In this document: one piece after another, positions 10,673 through 20,089 of the stretch
Layout: the number at the start of each line of letters is the position of its first letter
Position numbering within the stretch: the stretch's first letter is position 1
Assembly (NCBI RefSeq): GCF_020552705.1
Contig: NZ_JAJBZG010000002.1
Location: 496,001-560,000 of the forward strand
Source: Christiangramia sediminis
Lineage (GTDB): Bacteria; Bacteroidota; Bacteroidia; Flavobacteriales; Flavobacteriaceae
Length of the DNA stretch: 64,000 nt
Direction: 5' to 3'
The notes under the pieces: generated by a model
What the model was told of the DNA's origin: nothing
What the model saw: the letters and a program-made list of their open reading frames with translations, nothing else
The model's database searches: none
Made by a program: the position numbers and the translations under genes

Positions 10673-10975
10673 CTAAACATGTGCGCTCATTTTTTCCTTC
10701 TTTTTAATCAATTGCCTTTGTAGTGAACTAACACATTCATCTACACATGCTTCAAATTTATTGCAGGTTTTTTTAACTATAATCTCTCCACCGGGTATAC
10801 TAAGCAAGATTTCTGTGATCTTATTATCCTTTGCACTTGTATTTTGAACTTTAAAAAATACATCGGCATGAATAATCTTATCAAAATAAGTATCCAGTTT
10901 ATCCAGTTTCTTTTGAGTGAAGTCGATTAATTTTTGATCGGCATTGAAGTTTACAGACTGCAGATTCATTTTCAT
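10673..10975 (-). CDS. hpf: Ribosome hibernation factor, HPF/YfiA family
   Basis: 100-residue protein of the short HPF/RaiA family, which binds the 30S decoding region in stationary phase and protects idle ribosomes. The beta-alpha-beta fold start (MKMNLQSVNFNADQKLIDFT), LDKLDTYFDKIIHADVFFKV and the second helix VDECVSSLQRQLIKKKEKM fit the family; it lacks the long C-terminal dimerisation domain. Start ATG 10975 (an in-frame ATG two codons later is also possible). It follows the Xer recombinase by 33 bases and may form a unit with rpsU and that gene. Confidence 0.9.
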   Translation of the reverse strand: MKMNLQSVNFNADQKLIDFTQKKLDKLDTYFDKIIHADVFFKVQNTSAKDNKITEILLSIPGGEIIVKKTCNKFEACVDECVSSLQRQLIKKKEKMSAHV

Positions 10976-11008
10976 ATCCAGTAGAATTTAATTAAACAAG
11001 AGATTAAG

Positions 11009-11899
11009 TTAATTCTTATTGTTCCGGGGATGAGCATTTTGGTGTATTTTACTCAATTCGGCAATGCTGTTGTGAGTGTAGACCTGAGTCGCTGCCAAAC
11101 TGGAGTGACCCAACAATTCTTTTACCGCATTTAAATTGGCTCCCTGGTTCAATAAATGAGTGGCAAACGAATGTCGCAAGATATGCGGACTCTTTTTTAG
11201 TTTCCCAGACACCTCACTAAAATAATTATTTATAAGTCTATAAACAAAACTTTCATAGATTTTATCACCTCGGGAAGTCAAAAAAAGATAACCTGAATTA
11301 GGCAATCCTCCGTCTTCACTTCTAAACTCAAGATATTTAGCAGCAGTTTCTTTTACAGAAGATATCAATGGAATATATCTTTCCTTATTTCTCTTTCCCA
11401 ATACTTTCAACACCCCTTTTTCGAGATCTAGATCCGGGAGTTTAATATTGATCAATTCAATCCTCCTAATACCTGTGGAATAAAATAATTCCACTATCAA
11501 TCTATCCCTGATTCCTTCGAAGGTTGAATCATCTATTCTCTCAAGGACCCGCACGATCTCATCTTCAGAAAAGGGAATTTGTATTTTTTTAGGTGTTTTT
11601 AAAGCTTTATGCTTTGTTAGCGGAGAAAGTTCAATTTGTTCTGTTTTAAGAAGAAAACGATAATAAGCTTTTAAAGAAGATATTTTCCTGTTGATAGTTC
11701 GGTTTGAGATTCTAGCTTCAGAAAGCTCAACGATCCAGCTTCTAATTTGAGGATAGTTCACCTCCTCCACACTTTTTTGCTCGAAGGTATTCTCTATAAA
11801 ACTTTGAAATTCACAAAGGTCTGCCTTATACGCGGTAATAGTATGAACCGAGTATTTTTTCTCAAGTTCCAGGTAATCAAGAAAAGCAGAAAAGGGCAT
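11009..11899 (-). CDS. Tyrosine recombinase of the XerC/XerD type
   Basis: 296-residue integrase with an N-terminal SAM-like core-binding domain (residues 1-85) and a C-terminal catalytic domain. Catalytic residues are visible: Arg in STGIRRIELI, the HILRHSFATHLL box, the GHSSLAATQVYTH segment with the second His and nucleophile Tyr. Probably resolves chromosome dimers at dif. Start taken at ATG 11899 (MPFSAFLDYL); an extension to TTG 11920 adds seven residues. Its position between rpsU and hpf is a housekeeping setting, so it is not a phage integrase. XerC or XerD cannot be decided from this gene alone. Confidence 0.9.
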   Translation of the reverse strand: MPFSAFLDYLELEKKYSVHTITAYKADLCEFQSFIENTFEQKSVEEVNYPQIRSWIVELSEARISNRTINRKISSLKAYYRFLLKTEQIELSPLTKHKALKTPKKIQIPFSEDEIVRVLERIDDSTFEGIRDRLIVELFYSTGIRRIELINIKLPDLDLEKGVLKVLGKRNKERYIPLISSVKETAAKYLEFRSEDGGLPNSGYLFLTSRGDKIYESFVYRLINNYFSEVSGKLKKSPHILRHSFATHLLNQGANLNAVKELLGHSSLAATQVYTHNSIAELSKIHQNAHPRNNKN

Positions 11900-11991
11900 A
11901 AAAAAACTGTTGATAAACAAAGTTAGTAAACTTTAGCCTATCAACAGTCTTAAATATTGTCGACTGATTTTACAATCGTCTAGTAAATTTA

Positions 11992-12186
11992 CTAGATATC
12001 TTCTGCGTCTCTCAGATGCTGAATGTATTCAGCTTTCTGAACTTGAGCTCTACGCTCTACAGATGGTTTTGTAAAATGCTGACGATCTCTTAGCTGGCGC
12101 ATAGTTCCGGTCTTATCAAACTTTCGCTTGAAACGCTTAAGAGCTCTATCTATATTTTCTCCGTCTTTAACTGGTATAATTAACAT
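11992..12186 (-). CDS. rpsU: Ribosomal protein bS21
   Basis: 64-residue S21 with the basic core KDGENIDRALKRFKRKFDKT and the RERQ-like region around RDRQHFTKPSVERRAQ. In Flavobacteriia S21, with S18 and S6, holds the 3' end of 16S rRNA so that the anti-Shine-Dalgarno is hidden (established for Flavobacterium johnsoniae). Start ATG 12186, preceded by a perfect AGGAGG, unlike other genes in the window. This fits known S21 autoregulation through its own ribosome-binding site. Confidence 0.97.
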   Translation of the reverse strand: MLIIPVKDGENIDRALKRFKRKFDKTGTMRQLRDRQHFTKPSVERRAQVQKAEYIQHLRDAEDI

Positions 12187-12196
12187 AGTGTCATAA

Positions 12197-12202
12197 CCTC
12201 CT
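12197..12202 (-). promoter_or_regulatory. Strong Shine-Dalgarno sequence of rpsU
   Basis: AGGAGG on the minus strand, 10 bases before the rpsU ATG. Other genes in the window lack such a site. An extra ATG lies two bases after it and opens a four-codon frame that ends across the rpsU start codon. Confidence 0.8.
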
Positions 12203-12220
12203 CTCTTTTGGAATCGGCTG

Positions 12221-12250
12221 CAAAGATAAAGTATTTATATAAACTCCCAA
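12221..12250 (-). promoter_or_regulatory. Predicted rpsU promoter
   Basis: Minus strand TTG, 19 bases, TATCTTTG, a close match to the Bacteroidota consensus with ideal spacing. It would give a 5' leader of about 30 bases that includes the AGGAGG site. Confidence 0.7.
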
Positions 12251-12340
12251 TCATTTTATTATTTATTTCATCCTGAAAGCTTTGTTTAAATTCATCAACA
12301 ATTCTTTTCTGTAAATTAGGCTAATATTAAACAACAAATT

Positions 12341-13210
12341 ATGAGACCAGTCAGGATATTATTCATCGTATTTATACTATTCAGTTCTCCCCTTTTCGCT
12401 TTTCAGAATATGGAAGAGGTAGAGATCAAAATCATTCCGGTAAACGAAAATGTTTACATGCTTAAAGGCGCCGGAGGAAATATAGGAGTGCTTATTGGTA
12501 AAGATGGTATCTTCATGATAGACGATCAGTTTCCTGCACTAAGTGATAAAATTAAAAGCAAATTAAAAACTCTGAGCGATCACCCGGTAAAATTCCTGGT
12601 AAATTCTCATCATCATGGCGATCATACTGGAGGAAATTCTAATTTCCAGGAAGATGGCACCCTTATCTTTGCTCATGAAAACGTTAGAAAAAGACTAAAA
12701 GCAGATACTACCAAAACCAGCGGCTTACCCATTGTTACTTTTAACGACAAGATGAATCTTCATATAAACGGAAATGATATTGTGGTGGCACATGTACATA
12801 ATGCACATACAGATGGAGATGCTTTGATCTATTTCCCGCAAAGCAATGTTTTACATACAGGCGACACTTTCTTTAACGGAATGTTCCCATATATCGATCT
12901 TAATAGCGGCGGAAGTATTGATGGAGATATAGAAGCAGCGCGAACCGGATTATCCATGATTAATAATAAGACTAAGATCATACCGGGGCACGGGGAGGTT
13001 GCCAGCTATTCAGATTATGAAGCTTATTTAAAAATGCTGGAAAAAATCCGGAAGAATATTCAGAAAGCCATGGATGCCGGAAGTTCTGAATCTGAGATTA
13101 TCAATAATGAGGATCTCACCAGTGAATTCTATACTGATGAAGCCTCCAAAGATTTTTTTATAACCGGACCCAAAATCAGAAAAACGGTTTATGATAGTTT
13201 AAATAAATAA
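12341..13210 (+). CDS. Secreted metallo-beta-lactamase-fold hydrolase
   Basis: 289-residue MBL-fold protein with a Sec signal peptide (residues 1-20, ending FAFQ). Zinc ligands are intact: SHHHGDHTGG (about residue 90), HTGDTFF (about residue 178) and the late IPGHGEV (about residue 217). This resembles periplasmic or secreted hydrolases that share the class B beta-lactamase fold; the substrate cannot be read from the sequence, and beta-lactam hydrolysis should not be assumed. It stands alone, divergent from rpsU, convergent with the acyl-CoA dehydrogenase. Start ATG 12341. Confidence 0.88.
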   Translation: MRPVRILFIVFILFSSPLFAFQNMEEVEIKIIPVNENVYMLKGAGGNIGVLIGKDGIFMIDDQFPALSDKIKSKLKTLSDHPVKFLVNSHHHGDHTGGNSNFQEDGTLIFAHENVRKRLKADTTKTSGLPIVTFNDKMNLHINGNDIVVAHVHNAHTDGDALIYFPQSNVLHTGDTFFNGMFPYIDLNSGGSIDGDIEAARTGLSMINNKTKIIPGHGEVASYSDYEAYLKMLEKIRKNIQKAMDAGSSESEIINNEDLTSEFYTDEASKDFFITGPKIRKTVYDSLNK

Positions 13211-13260
13211 CCCCGAACACTATGTCCAGGGTCTTTATTAAATAATTCTTACCAAAATTC

Positions 13261-14427
13261 TTATTCTGCAGCAGGTTTATATTCCTTTTGATCGATCACC
13301 ATTTTGGCGATAATCTCTTTCAGGATTTCAGAAGTTCCACCTCCAATTGGCCCCAGCCTGCTATCTCTAAACAATCTGGCCATAGGATAATCTTCCATAT
13401 AACCATAACCTCCAAGCATCTGAAGGCATTTGTACATTACCTCATCTGATATTTTAGTAGCTAATAATTTAGACATACTAGCTTCTTTAACTACATATTC
13501 TCCATCATTCAGCCTTTGGGCAGTGGCATAATTAAATTCCTTAATAACTTCCACCTCACTAACCATCTCAGCAAGAGAATGTCTTAGAACCTGAAACTTA
13601 TCTAAGGTTTTTCCAAAAGCCTCACGCTCTTTCATATAACCCATTGCATAATCCAATGCAAATTCAGATCTCGCATGGGCGTTGATCCCCATGATCAATC
13701 TTTCCATCGCAAAATGCTGCATGATATAGTTGAAGCCTTTTCCCTCTTCACCTAAAAGATATTCTGCAGGAATTTCAACATTATCGAAAGCGAGTTCTGC
13801 CGTATCTGAAGCTCTCCATCCTAATTTATTCAATTTGGTTGCAGAGATGCCTTTAAATTCTTTATCCACCAGAAAAATACTCATCCCTTTATTACCTTTC
13901 TCTGGAGCAGTTTTAGCAGCCACTACATAAAAGTCTGCGTAGACACCATTGGTTATAAAAGTCTTGGAGCCGTTTATTACGTACTTATCACCTTTTTTCA
14001 CAGCAGTTGTTTTCATCCCTGCCACATCTGACCCTCCAAAGGGCTCAGAAATACAAAGACAACCTATCTTCTCCCCTTCAATAGCCGGAGTAAGATATTT
14101 TTCCTTGAGATCATGGTCTGCCTCTACTTTCAAATGGGTCATTGCCAAATATGCATGAGCCCACATGGCCGCGGCAAAACCTCCAGAGTTAATTTTCTGT
14201 AGTTCTTCAAGAAATATCACCGTATAAAATAGATCCAGTCCCATTCCCCCATATTCCTCCGGTTGGTTGAGACCGAAATAACCCATTTCACCGAATTTCT
14301 TCCATATAAAACGTTCTATGGTTCCCGTCTCTTCCCATTTTTCTATATGAGGTACGACTTCTTTCTGCAAAAATTCCTGAAAACTTTTCCTGAATAAATC
14401 ATGTTCCTCTGTAAAATATCTGCTCAT
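13261..14427 (-). CDS. Acyl-CoA dehydrogenase
   Basis: 388-residue flavoprotein that oxidises acyl-CoA to the enoyl-CoA. Family signatures are visible: CLCISEPFGGSDVAGMKT (residues 133-150), the FAD/ETF region, and the C-terminal QMLGGYGYMEDYPMARLFRD (about residues 340-360), followed by GGTSEILKEI. Normal length. Substrate chain length is not evident; it could act in fatty acid or branched-chain amino acid breakdown. Start ATG 14427. Stands alone. Confidence 0.93.
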   Translation of the reverse strand: MSRYFTEEHDLFRKSFQEFLQKEVVPHIEKWEETGTIERFIWKKFGEMGYFGLNQPEEYGGMGLDLFYTVIFLEELQKINSGGFAAAMWAHAYLAMTHLKVEADHDLKEKYLTPAIEGEKIGCLCISEPFGGSDVAGMKTTAVKKGDKYVINGSKTFITNGVYADFYVVAAKTAPEKGNKGMSIFLVDKEFKGISATKLNKLGWRASDTAELAFDNVEIPAEYLLGEEGKGFNYIMQHFAMERLIMGINAHARSEFALDYAMGYMKEREAFGKTLDKFQVLRHSLAEMVSEVEVIKEFNYATAQRLNDGEYVVKEASMSKLLATKISDEVMYKCLQMLGGYGYMEDYPMARLFRDSRLGPIGGGTSEILKEIIAKMVIDQKEYKPAAE

Positions 14428-14517
14428 TTCTATATTATATTAAAGCTGCTATCAACATTTGATACAGCACTTCCTAATTATATTATTGTGAATTTGGGTA
14501 CGAAAATTTCCCAAAAA

Positions 14518-15381
14518 TTACTCTATGGCCAAATATAATTTAATTCTATCAATTTTATCGTAAGGAAAAGCGTTGATTTTTGCTAATTCTTCAAATGAAG
14601 AAATCCCCTCATGAAGTTTGCGATAGGTAATAATTTCTTTAGCTATTTTGCTGTTAAAATAAGGTATTTCAGCCAGCTCCTCCTCATTAATCAAATTGAG
14701 ATTCTTTATAGTTACATCAGGCCTGGAAAGCAGGTCAAACTTTTGATCAATTCGTTCTACAACTTCCGGAGTAAGGCCATACACATCTTTTAGCTGAATA
14801 AGAGAAAGGAAACCTCCTATACTATTTCTATATTTTATAATTCTTTGGGAAAGCACTTCCCCAATTCCATTAACTACTTTTAAATCTTCAGCATTTACTG
14901 AATTAAGATCAAGAATATTAATTTCTGCAGGGGCAGATGTTGTAGACTGAATTTTTACTGAATTTAGCTTTTGAGTCCATTCAGGAAAACGAAAAGACGG
15001 ACTGATCTTTAACAACAGGCTATCTGAAATGCCTGTAATCTTCTGAAAATCTTCCGCAGAATTCATCCATTTTCCGGATGCTCTATACGCTAGCAGTCGA
15101 TCTATTTCCTCAATACTCATCCCCAGCTGATAACCCTTAAAATCTGAAATATAATTTGGATTGAAAGGATAGATAGTATCCTTTCTTTTGATAGAATTTT
15201 GATTTAAGGAATCCAGTTTTTTCTGAAACTTATCAATTCTACTTTGATCTATCATAGGCTGAGCTTCAGACGGAAAATTCAGAAATAAGAATATCTGGAA
15301 ACCAATAATTAACAGCACTAAAACAAAAATCCCATTTTGCTGACCTTTTGAAAGCGCAAAATGGGATCTTAAAAATTTCAT
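14518..15381 (-). CDS. Helix-hairpin-helix (ComEA-like) protein
   Basis: 287-residue protein with one N-terminal membrane helix (residues 16-35, GIFVLVLLIIGFQIFLFLNF) and repeated helix-hairpin-helix units of the ComEA type. One unit reads NSVNAEDLKVVNGIGEVLSQ (about residues 165-185); another is NLINEEELAEIPYFNSKIAK. ComEA-type HhH domains bind DNA outside the membrane during uptake in competent bacteria; in Bacteroidota the role is not established. Start ATG 15381; it lies 13 bases after the symporter stop region on the same strand, so a shared transcript is possible. Confidence 0.8.
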   Translation of the reverse strand: MKFLRSHFALSKGQQNGIFVLVLLIIGFQIFLFLNFPSEAQPMIDQSRIDKFQKKLDSLNQNSIKRKDTIYPFNPNYISDFKGYQLGMSIEEIDRLLAYRASGKWMNSAEDFQKITGISDSLLLKISPSFRFPEWTQKLNSVKIQSTTSAPAEINILDLNSVNAEDLKVVNGIGEVLSQRIIKYRNSIGGFLSLIQLKDVYGLTPEVVERIDQKFDLLSRPDVTIKNLNLINEEELAEIPYFNSKIAKEIITYRKLHEGISSFEELAKINAFPYDKIDRIKLYLAIE

Positions 15382-15394
15382 TATTTAGAAGGAC

Positions 15395-17482
15395 CTAAGA
15401 AGCGGCCTCTGCTTTTTTACTTTTTTCAGGTTTGTGAAATAATTCACCTGCTTTAAGTCTGTGCGAGTATTCTTTTAGGTCATTACTAACCTCTCCAATC
15501 ATAAAGTATAATCCTATAATATTAGGGAAAGACATCGCAAGTATCATCATATCCGAGAAATCCAGTACCGCTCCCAAACTTACGGAAGCACCAACCACTA
15601 CAAAAATAAGGAAAAGTGATTTGTAGATAATCTCATTTTTCTTACTCTTTCCAAACAAATACGTCCACGCTCTCATTCCATAGTAAGACCAGGAAATCAT
15701 AGTAGAGAATGCGAAAAGGAATACCGCGGTTGCCAGTACATAAGGGAACCAGGAGATCACACTACCAAAAGCAGTTGAAGTAAGCTCAACCCCTCCAACA
15801 CCTTCAACTTCATGCATTCCTGTAAAAATAAGCACCAATGCCGTAAGCGTACACACTACAACCGTATCGATAAATGGCTCTAATAAGGCCACAAATCCTT
15901 CAGATGGCGGATGATTCGTTTTCGCCGCACTGTGGGCTATCGCCGCAGATCCAACACCAGCTTCATTCGAGAAGGCAGCACGTTGGAATCCAACTATTAA
16001 GACCCCGATTATACCACCTTTTAAGGCACTGGGACTAAATGCCCCATCCCAGATTGCAGTAAATGCAGGTCCTATATTTTCAATATTCACTCCAATAACT
16101 ATAAGTGCTCCAAGAACATATACTGCTGCCATAATAGGCACAATCTTTCCGGTCACCTTGGCAATACTGCTAATACCACCAATAATAACAATACCTACAA
16201 GTACTGCTACCACTATCCCGAACCAGAATCCATTTCCAACTAGCATTGGAAATTCTCCTGCTAAAATCGAAAATGACTGATTTGCCTGGAACATGTTACC
16301 ACCACCAAAGGAAGCTCCAATTGCCAGAATAGCAAAAAAAGCAGCCAGGAATTTACCTAAACCTCTTTTATTTCTCTTTTCAAGACCGTATCTAAGGTAG
16401 TTCATTGGACCACCAAACACCCGTCCTTCAGAATTGATAAATCTATATTTTACACCCAGGGTACATTCAACAAATTTCGAGGACATCCCCAGCAAACCTG
16501 CAAGGATCATCCACATAGTTGCTCCGGCTCCACCTAAAGAAATAGCAACTGCTACTCCCGCAATATTACCCAGCCCTACGGTACCAGAAACGGCTGTAGC
16601 CAACGCCTGGAAGTGAGTTACCTGTCCAGGTGCGTTTGGATCATCATACTTACCTTTTGCAAGTTCAAGAGCATGCTTAAATCCTCTAATATTGATAAAT
16701 CCTAAACGAATCGTAAAGAATAATGCCCCAAGTACTAACCATACTACAATAAAGGGTATACTCTTTTGTTGCGGATCACCATTAGGATGCAAGAGAGCTA
16801 TAGGCTCATCATATTCGATCGCTGCGAAATACTGTGCTCCCTGCTCAATTACGTGTTGCTTGTTTTCTGAATTATAAATAACCTCTCCTTCTTCAAGGAA
16901 ATGCTTCAGGTTACCATCTGCATTTGCATTTACAGTTACGCTCTGACCATTCTTAGAAACTATAGCAATAGGATCGCCCTCATTCACATGTTGCCCTTCA
17001 TCAACCAACCATTCTTCAAGAACAAATCTTGAAGTTTCCTGTGGATCAAATTGCGGTGCTTCTACTCTCTTAAGATCGGCATAAACCACGGGATCGTAAA
17101 TTCCCATTGCTGAAAATGGATCCCAGAAAAGAACACTTCCCATACTTGCAACAATTGGAGCAAATGTTCCATTAAAGTGCTCTGTGATTGCTTCAGCATC
17201 TACCTGATATTCTTTCTCCACAGAATTCCCCTGGCTGTCACTAACTACAACACTATAAGGAATACCTTCAGTAAGACCCTCCGTTCGGTTAGATTCAAGC
17301 TTGGTGCCCTGATTAGACCACTTGTACTGATAAGGAGGAGTTCCTCCGGTTACATCTAGTTCGATGAACCCATTATTAATCACTTTTGAAGGATTACCTA
17401 CTTTGGCCTTTACATCTAGTTCTTGTGCAGACAATCCAAAAATTGAAAATAAAAAGAACATTGAAAGCAAATACTTTCTCAT
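15395..17482 (-). CDS. AGCS-type amino-acid:cation symporter with extracytoplasmic N-terminal domains (copy 1)
   Basis: 695-residue protein, far longer than usual AGCS carriers (about 450-500). Signal peptide at 1-20 (ending GLSAQ); a SprB/PKD-like domain about 25-92 ([11 protein letters not shown] and [11 protein letters not shown]); a [14 protein letters not shown] segment resembling the AGCS N-terminus; then a barrel-sandwich domain about 155-225 ([20 protein letters not shown]) without a lipoyl lysine; then the carrier (about 243-670) with [20 protein letters not shown], the AGCS signature. Probably imports Ala/Gly or related amino acids with Na+. Start ATG 17482. A close paralogue lies at 20090-22198. 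Confidence 0.9.
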   Translation of the reverse strand: MRKYLLSMFFLFSIFGLSAQELDVKAKVGNPSKVINNGFIELDVTGGTPPYQYKWSNQGTKLESNRTEGLTEGIPYSVVVSDSQGNSVEKEYQVDAEAITEHFNGTFAPIVASMGSVLFWDPFSAMGIYDPVVYADLKRVEAPQFDPQETSRFVLEEWLVDEGQHVNEGDPIAIVSKNGQSVTVNANADGNLKHFLEEGEVIYNSENKQHVIEQGAQYFAAIEYDEPIALLHPNGDPQQKSIPFIVVWLVLGALFFTIRLGFINIRGFKHALELAKGKYDDPNAPGQVTHFQALATAVSGTVGLGNIAGVAVAISLGGAGATMWMILAGLLGMSSKFVECTLGVKYRFINSEGRVFGGPMNYLRYGLEKRNKRGLGKFLAAFFAILAIGASFGGGNMFQANQSFSILAGEFPMLVGNGFWFGIVVAVLVGIVIIGGISSIAKVTGKIVPIMAAVYVLGALIVIGVNIENIGPAFTAIWDGAFSPSALKGGIIGVLIVGFQRAAFSNEAGVGSAAIAHSAAKTNHPPSEGFVALLEPFIDTVVVCTLTALVLIFTGMHEVEGVGGVELTSTAFGSVISWFPYVLATAVFLFAFSTMISWSYYGMRAWTYLFGKSKKNEIIYKSLFLIFVVVGASVSLGAVLDFSDMMILAMSFPNIIGLYFMIGEVSNDLKEYSHRLKAGELFHKPEKSKKAEAAS

Positions 17483-17687
17483 ATAGAATTGAAGTTATTT
17501 ATTTGAAGTTAAATTTTCAGCGGGTGAATATGCTAAAAAATTAGGCTATTTCAAACTTTTAGCCGTTAAATTGTGAATTTCTTGTTAAAAATAATACAGA
17601 TCTTTAAAAGGAATTTAGCTCTGATATTTTAAATTTAATTGTACTTCTTTAAGCCTTAAAAATATTCCGGTCTTCTAGGTCTAAAAT

Positions 17688-17918
17688 TTAAAGATCAAAT
17701 ACCGAAGTTCGCTTTGTATAGATTAGATCCTTTAATTTTAACCAGAAGGCGAGGGTAAGATATACTATAAAACCAACTCCCATGGTGAAGAATGATGCGT
17801 ATATAAAAAATAATCTCACACTTTTAGCCCGCATCCCCAGTTTATCAGCAAGCCGTGTGGAAACGTAAAAACCATGCTTTTCCAGATAATATCTAATATT
17901 GGAAACAAAAGTCGTCAT
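17688..17918 (-). CDS. PspC-domain small membrane protein
   Basis: 76-residue protein of the PspC type with the pattern FYVSTRLADKLGMRAKSVR followed by one hydrophobic segment (residues 35-62). PspC proteins sense membrane stress in proteobacteria; the role of the short flavobacterial form is unknown. Start ATG 17918, nine bases after the DUF2851 stop codon, so probably the same operon. The 205 bases between this gene and the symporter hold nothing I recognise. Confidence 0.75.
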   Translation of the reverse strand: MTTFVSNIRYYLEKHGFYVSTRLADKLGMRAKSVRLFFIYASFFTMGVGFIVYLTLAFWLKLKDLIYTKRTSVFDL

Positions 17919-17927
17919 GCCACAAAT

Positions 17928-19211
17928 TTAATTGTATTTGGGTGATTTTCTTAATAAAGAAGCACCCAATTCACATTGCAAGCATTTGTTAGCATTGCAA
18001 TATTCCGTCTTTAACTGCAGCAATCCCTGTGAATGCATGGCTGTAACTGCCGTATTGGGGCGTAATGTATTAAAAAGCTCTATCACTGTATTCTTCTCAG
18101 ATTTTATTTCATTTATAAGATCCTGAAGAGATTGTTCATCCTTTTCCTCGATAAACTGAAAATAACTATGCTTTATGGGGATGATACAATTTATTATGAT
18201 AAGGTCTAGAAATGAAGAACTCAGCTTTTTATCCTTTTTTAGTTGAGTTTTTCCAAAGTTATAATGGCATTTCCAATACGGGGAAATATTCAATTTAAAC
18301 AGATCTTTAATTGACTGTACGTCTTTTGAATACATTATATCCTGAAAAATGCTCTTTCTTTTAGAATATACAGAAGCAAGTTGGGCCAGTCGTATGGTAG
18401 GAAAATTATCAGGTCTTAACCTGAAAAATTGCGGAGATTCGAGAAATTCATTTTCCAGGGAAAATTTATGTTTTAAATAAATATATTCTTTCTCCAGATC
18501 AAGACCGTATTGATCTACATTCTTAATAATACCGGCCTGTCCTAAAAAAAGAGCCTCCAGTGAAAACTGATTCCCAGATAATTTCTGCACAAGCTTAAAA
18601 TCCAAATTAAGCGCCATGTTCATAAAAGCTTCAGCATTCACTTTCGAGCCAAAACTTCTGGAAAGCATAATAAATAAAACTGCATCCCAGTTATTTCCTG
18701 TTTTCCTTAAAAGATCTAGAATAAGATCTGATTTCTTTTCCAGCCGTTCAAAGAACATGCGCTCTAACCAATGTTGTATTTGAAATTCAGAAAAATTTCC
18801 AAAGTCCTTTTCACAATTCAACTTAAAATGGTCTTTTTCTAGAAGACTTTTGTAGGTTTCAAGAATGCTATCATCAACTTTATCATTCAAAATGAGCGTG
18901 GGAATAATAGAACGATCGTTACGGTATATTTCAACATCGTGTTCCCAGACCACATGAAGTATCACATTATCGTAGGCTGGATCTTTTTCATGCTGATGCG
19001 CATACCAGTCTGAAGATTTTAAGTGCATCTCTACATTTCCTGCCCAGAGCTGCTCGCCTATTTGTATTTTTGCATTGAAAAAATCTGGTCCCGCTAATTC
19101 ATTCTGGAAACCGGGATGGAGTATTTTTAATAGCTGCCTTTCTGAAGTTTTTAGAGCTTCAGTATCATATTTTCGGAACTTCCATAAATGATATAAAAAA
19201 TCCTCTCTCAC
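17928..19211 (-). CDS. DUF2851 family protein
   Basis: 427-residue protein that matches the DUF2851 family, widespread in Bacteroidota and of unknown function. N-terminal MREDFLYHLWKFRKYD and the ELAGPDFFNAKIQIGEQLWAG and GNVEMHLKSSDWYAHQH segments are typical. The C-terminus has a cysteine cluster (C..A.KCLQCELG) that may bind metal. It has no signal peptide or membrane helix. Start is GTG 19211. A TATATTTG element on the minus strand sits only a few bases before this start, so the leader would be very short. Confidence 0.85.
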   Translation of the reverse strand: MREDFLYHLWKFRKYDTEALKTSERQLLKILHPGFQNELAGPDFFNAKIQIGEQLWAGNVEMHLKSSDWYAHQHEKDPAYDNVILHVVWEHDVEIYRNDRSIIPTLILNDKVDDSILETYKSLLEKDHFKLNCEKDFGNFSEFQIQHWLERMFFERLEKKSDLILDLLRKTGNNWDAVLFIMLSRSFGSKVNAEAFMNMALNLDFKLVQKLSGNQFSLEALFLGQAGIIKNVDQYGLDLEKEYIYLKHKFSLENEFLESPQFFRLRPDNFPTIRLAQLASVYSKRKSIFQDIMYSKDVQSIKDLFKLNISPYWKCHYNFGKTQLKKDKKLSSSFLDLIIINCIIPIKHSYFQFIEEKDEQSLQDLINEIKSEKNTVIELFNTLRPNTAVTAMHSQGLLQLKTEYCNANKCLQCELGASLLRKSPKYN

Positions 19212-19263
19212 CTTTCAAATATATCAATTTAAACAATTGATAATTAGAGGCTAAAGAATTTAA

Positions 19264-19956
19264 TTAAGGTAATTTATCTGCCACCTGATTCACTATCTGA
19301 TCTACCCAATATTGATACATTAAACCGCTGGGATGAAGCCCGTCGCTGGCAACCAGATCAGGATTATTTTCTGCATCGCGGGAAATAGGAGTGATATTAT
19401 AAAAAGGGACATTGAATTCATTGGCTACCCTTCTAAAAATCTCATTAAACCTGTCTATCTCTGCACTGATCTCTTCCTGATTTGAAGATCCAAAAGGAGT
19501 GTAACCGTAATCTGGAATACTTAGGGCAAAAACTCCCTTTTCCATAGTTTTTGAATGGTTTATCGCCTTTCGGAAGATCGTCCTGAGGTCTTCCTCATAT
19601 TCGGTGGCCGGTTTACCCTGGTATTGATTATTTACACCTATAAGGATAGAAACTAGATCAAAGTCCCGCTGAATATTTAATTCGTTTTCCATTCCTCTCA
19701 GAAGATCTTCGGTGGTCCAGCCCGTCTTGGCGATAATTTTAGGAGCTGCCATTTTATAGCCTCTAGCTCTAAGCTGCTCTGCCAATTGTACCGGCCAGCG
19801 CTCTGTCTCTACCACACTCTCTCCTATAGTATAGGAATCTCCCAGAGCGAGGTAAGAATAATTTGGTTCAGCAGGCTCTTCATTATCCCGAACATCTACG
19901 GTAGAGCTACAGGAAAAAAGAATAAGGCTTAAAAACAGAAAGTAGATTTTTTTCAT
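19264..19956 (-). CDS. SGNH/GDSL hydrolase lipoprotein
   Basis: 230-residue lipoprotein with signal and lipobox LILFSCSS (Cys about 16). Esterase blocks are present: LGDSYTIGE (Ser nucleophile, about residue 41), GVNNQ (Asn block III) and DGLHPSG (Asp-His, about residues 206-212). The family removes acyl groups from lipids, sugars or peptides; the substrate here is unknown. Start ATG 19956. Single gene on the minus strand, 52 bases upstream of DUF2851. Confidence 0.88.
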   Translation of the reverse strand: MKKIYFLFLSLILFSCSSTVDVRDNEEPAEPNYSYLALGDSYTIGESVVETERWPVQLAEQLRARGYKMAAPKIIAKTGWTTEDLLRGMENELNIQRDFDLVSILIGVNNQYQGKPATEYEEDLRTIFRKAINHSKTMEKGVFALSIPDYGYTPFGSSNQEEISAEIDRFNEIFRRVANEFNVPFYNITPISRDAENNPDLVASDGLHPSGLMYQYWVDQIVNQVADKLP

Positions 19957-20034
19957 AATTATCTTTTGAGGCCTGAAAATAACATATTTGAAATTATCCT
20001 GAAATTTTTAGATTGAGTTTAGCCTTTTCTTAGC

Positions 20035-20068
20035 AAAAAAACTCTTCCGTATGCTGGAAGAGTTTTTT
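20035..20068 (-). terminator. Bidirectional-type terminator after the second AGCS symporter
   Basis: AAAAAACTCTTCC, seven-base loop, GGAAGAGTTTTTT. It has an A-run and a T-run on either side, lies 22 bases beyond the stop of the gene at 20090-22198, and reads correctly on the minus strand. Confidence 0.85.
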
Positions 20069-20089
20069 AAAATTCTTAAAAATTTCGAA

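Noticed and set aside
11009-11899. Tyrosine recombinase as sign of a prophage or integrative element
   Set aside because: Housekeeping neighbours (rpsU, hpf), normal XerC/D length, no att repeats or cargo genes seen nearby.
12341-13210. Acquired metallo-beta-lactamase resistance gene
   Set aside because: MBL fold is shared by many hydrolases; no mobile element, composition like neighbours, and the zinc motifs do not identify beta-lactamase activity.
13200-13260. Weak inverted repeat between the MBL-fold gene and the acyl-CoA dehydrogenase
   Set aside because: Only about four paired bases with a long loop; too weak to call as a terminator.
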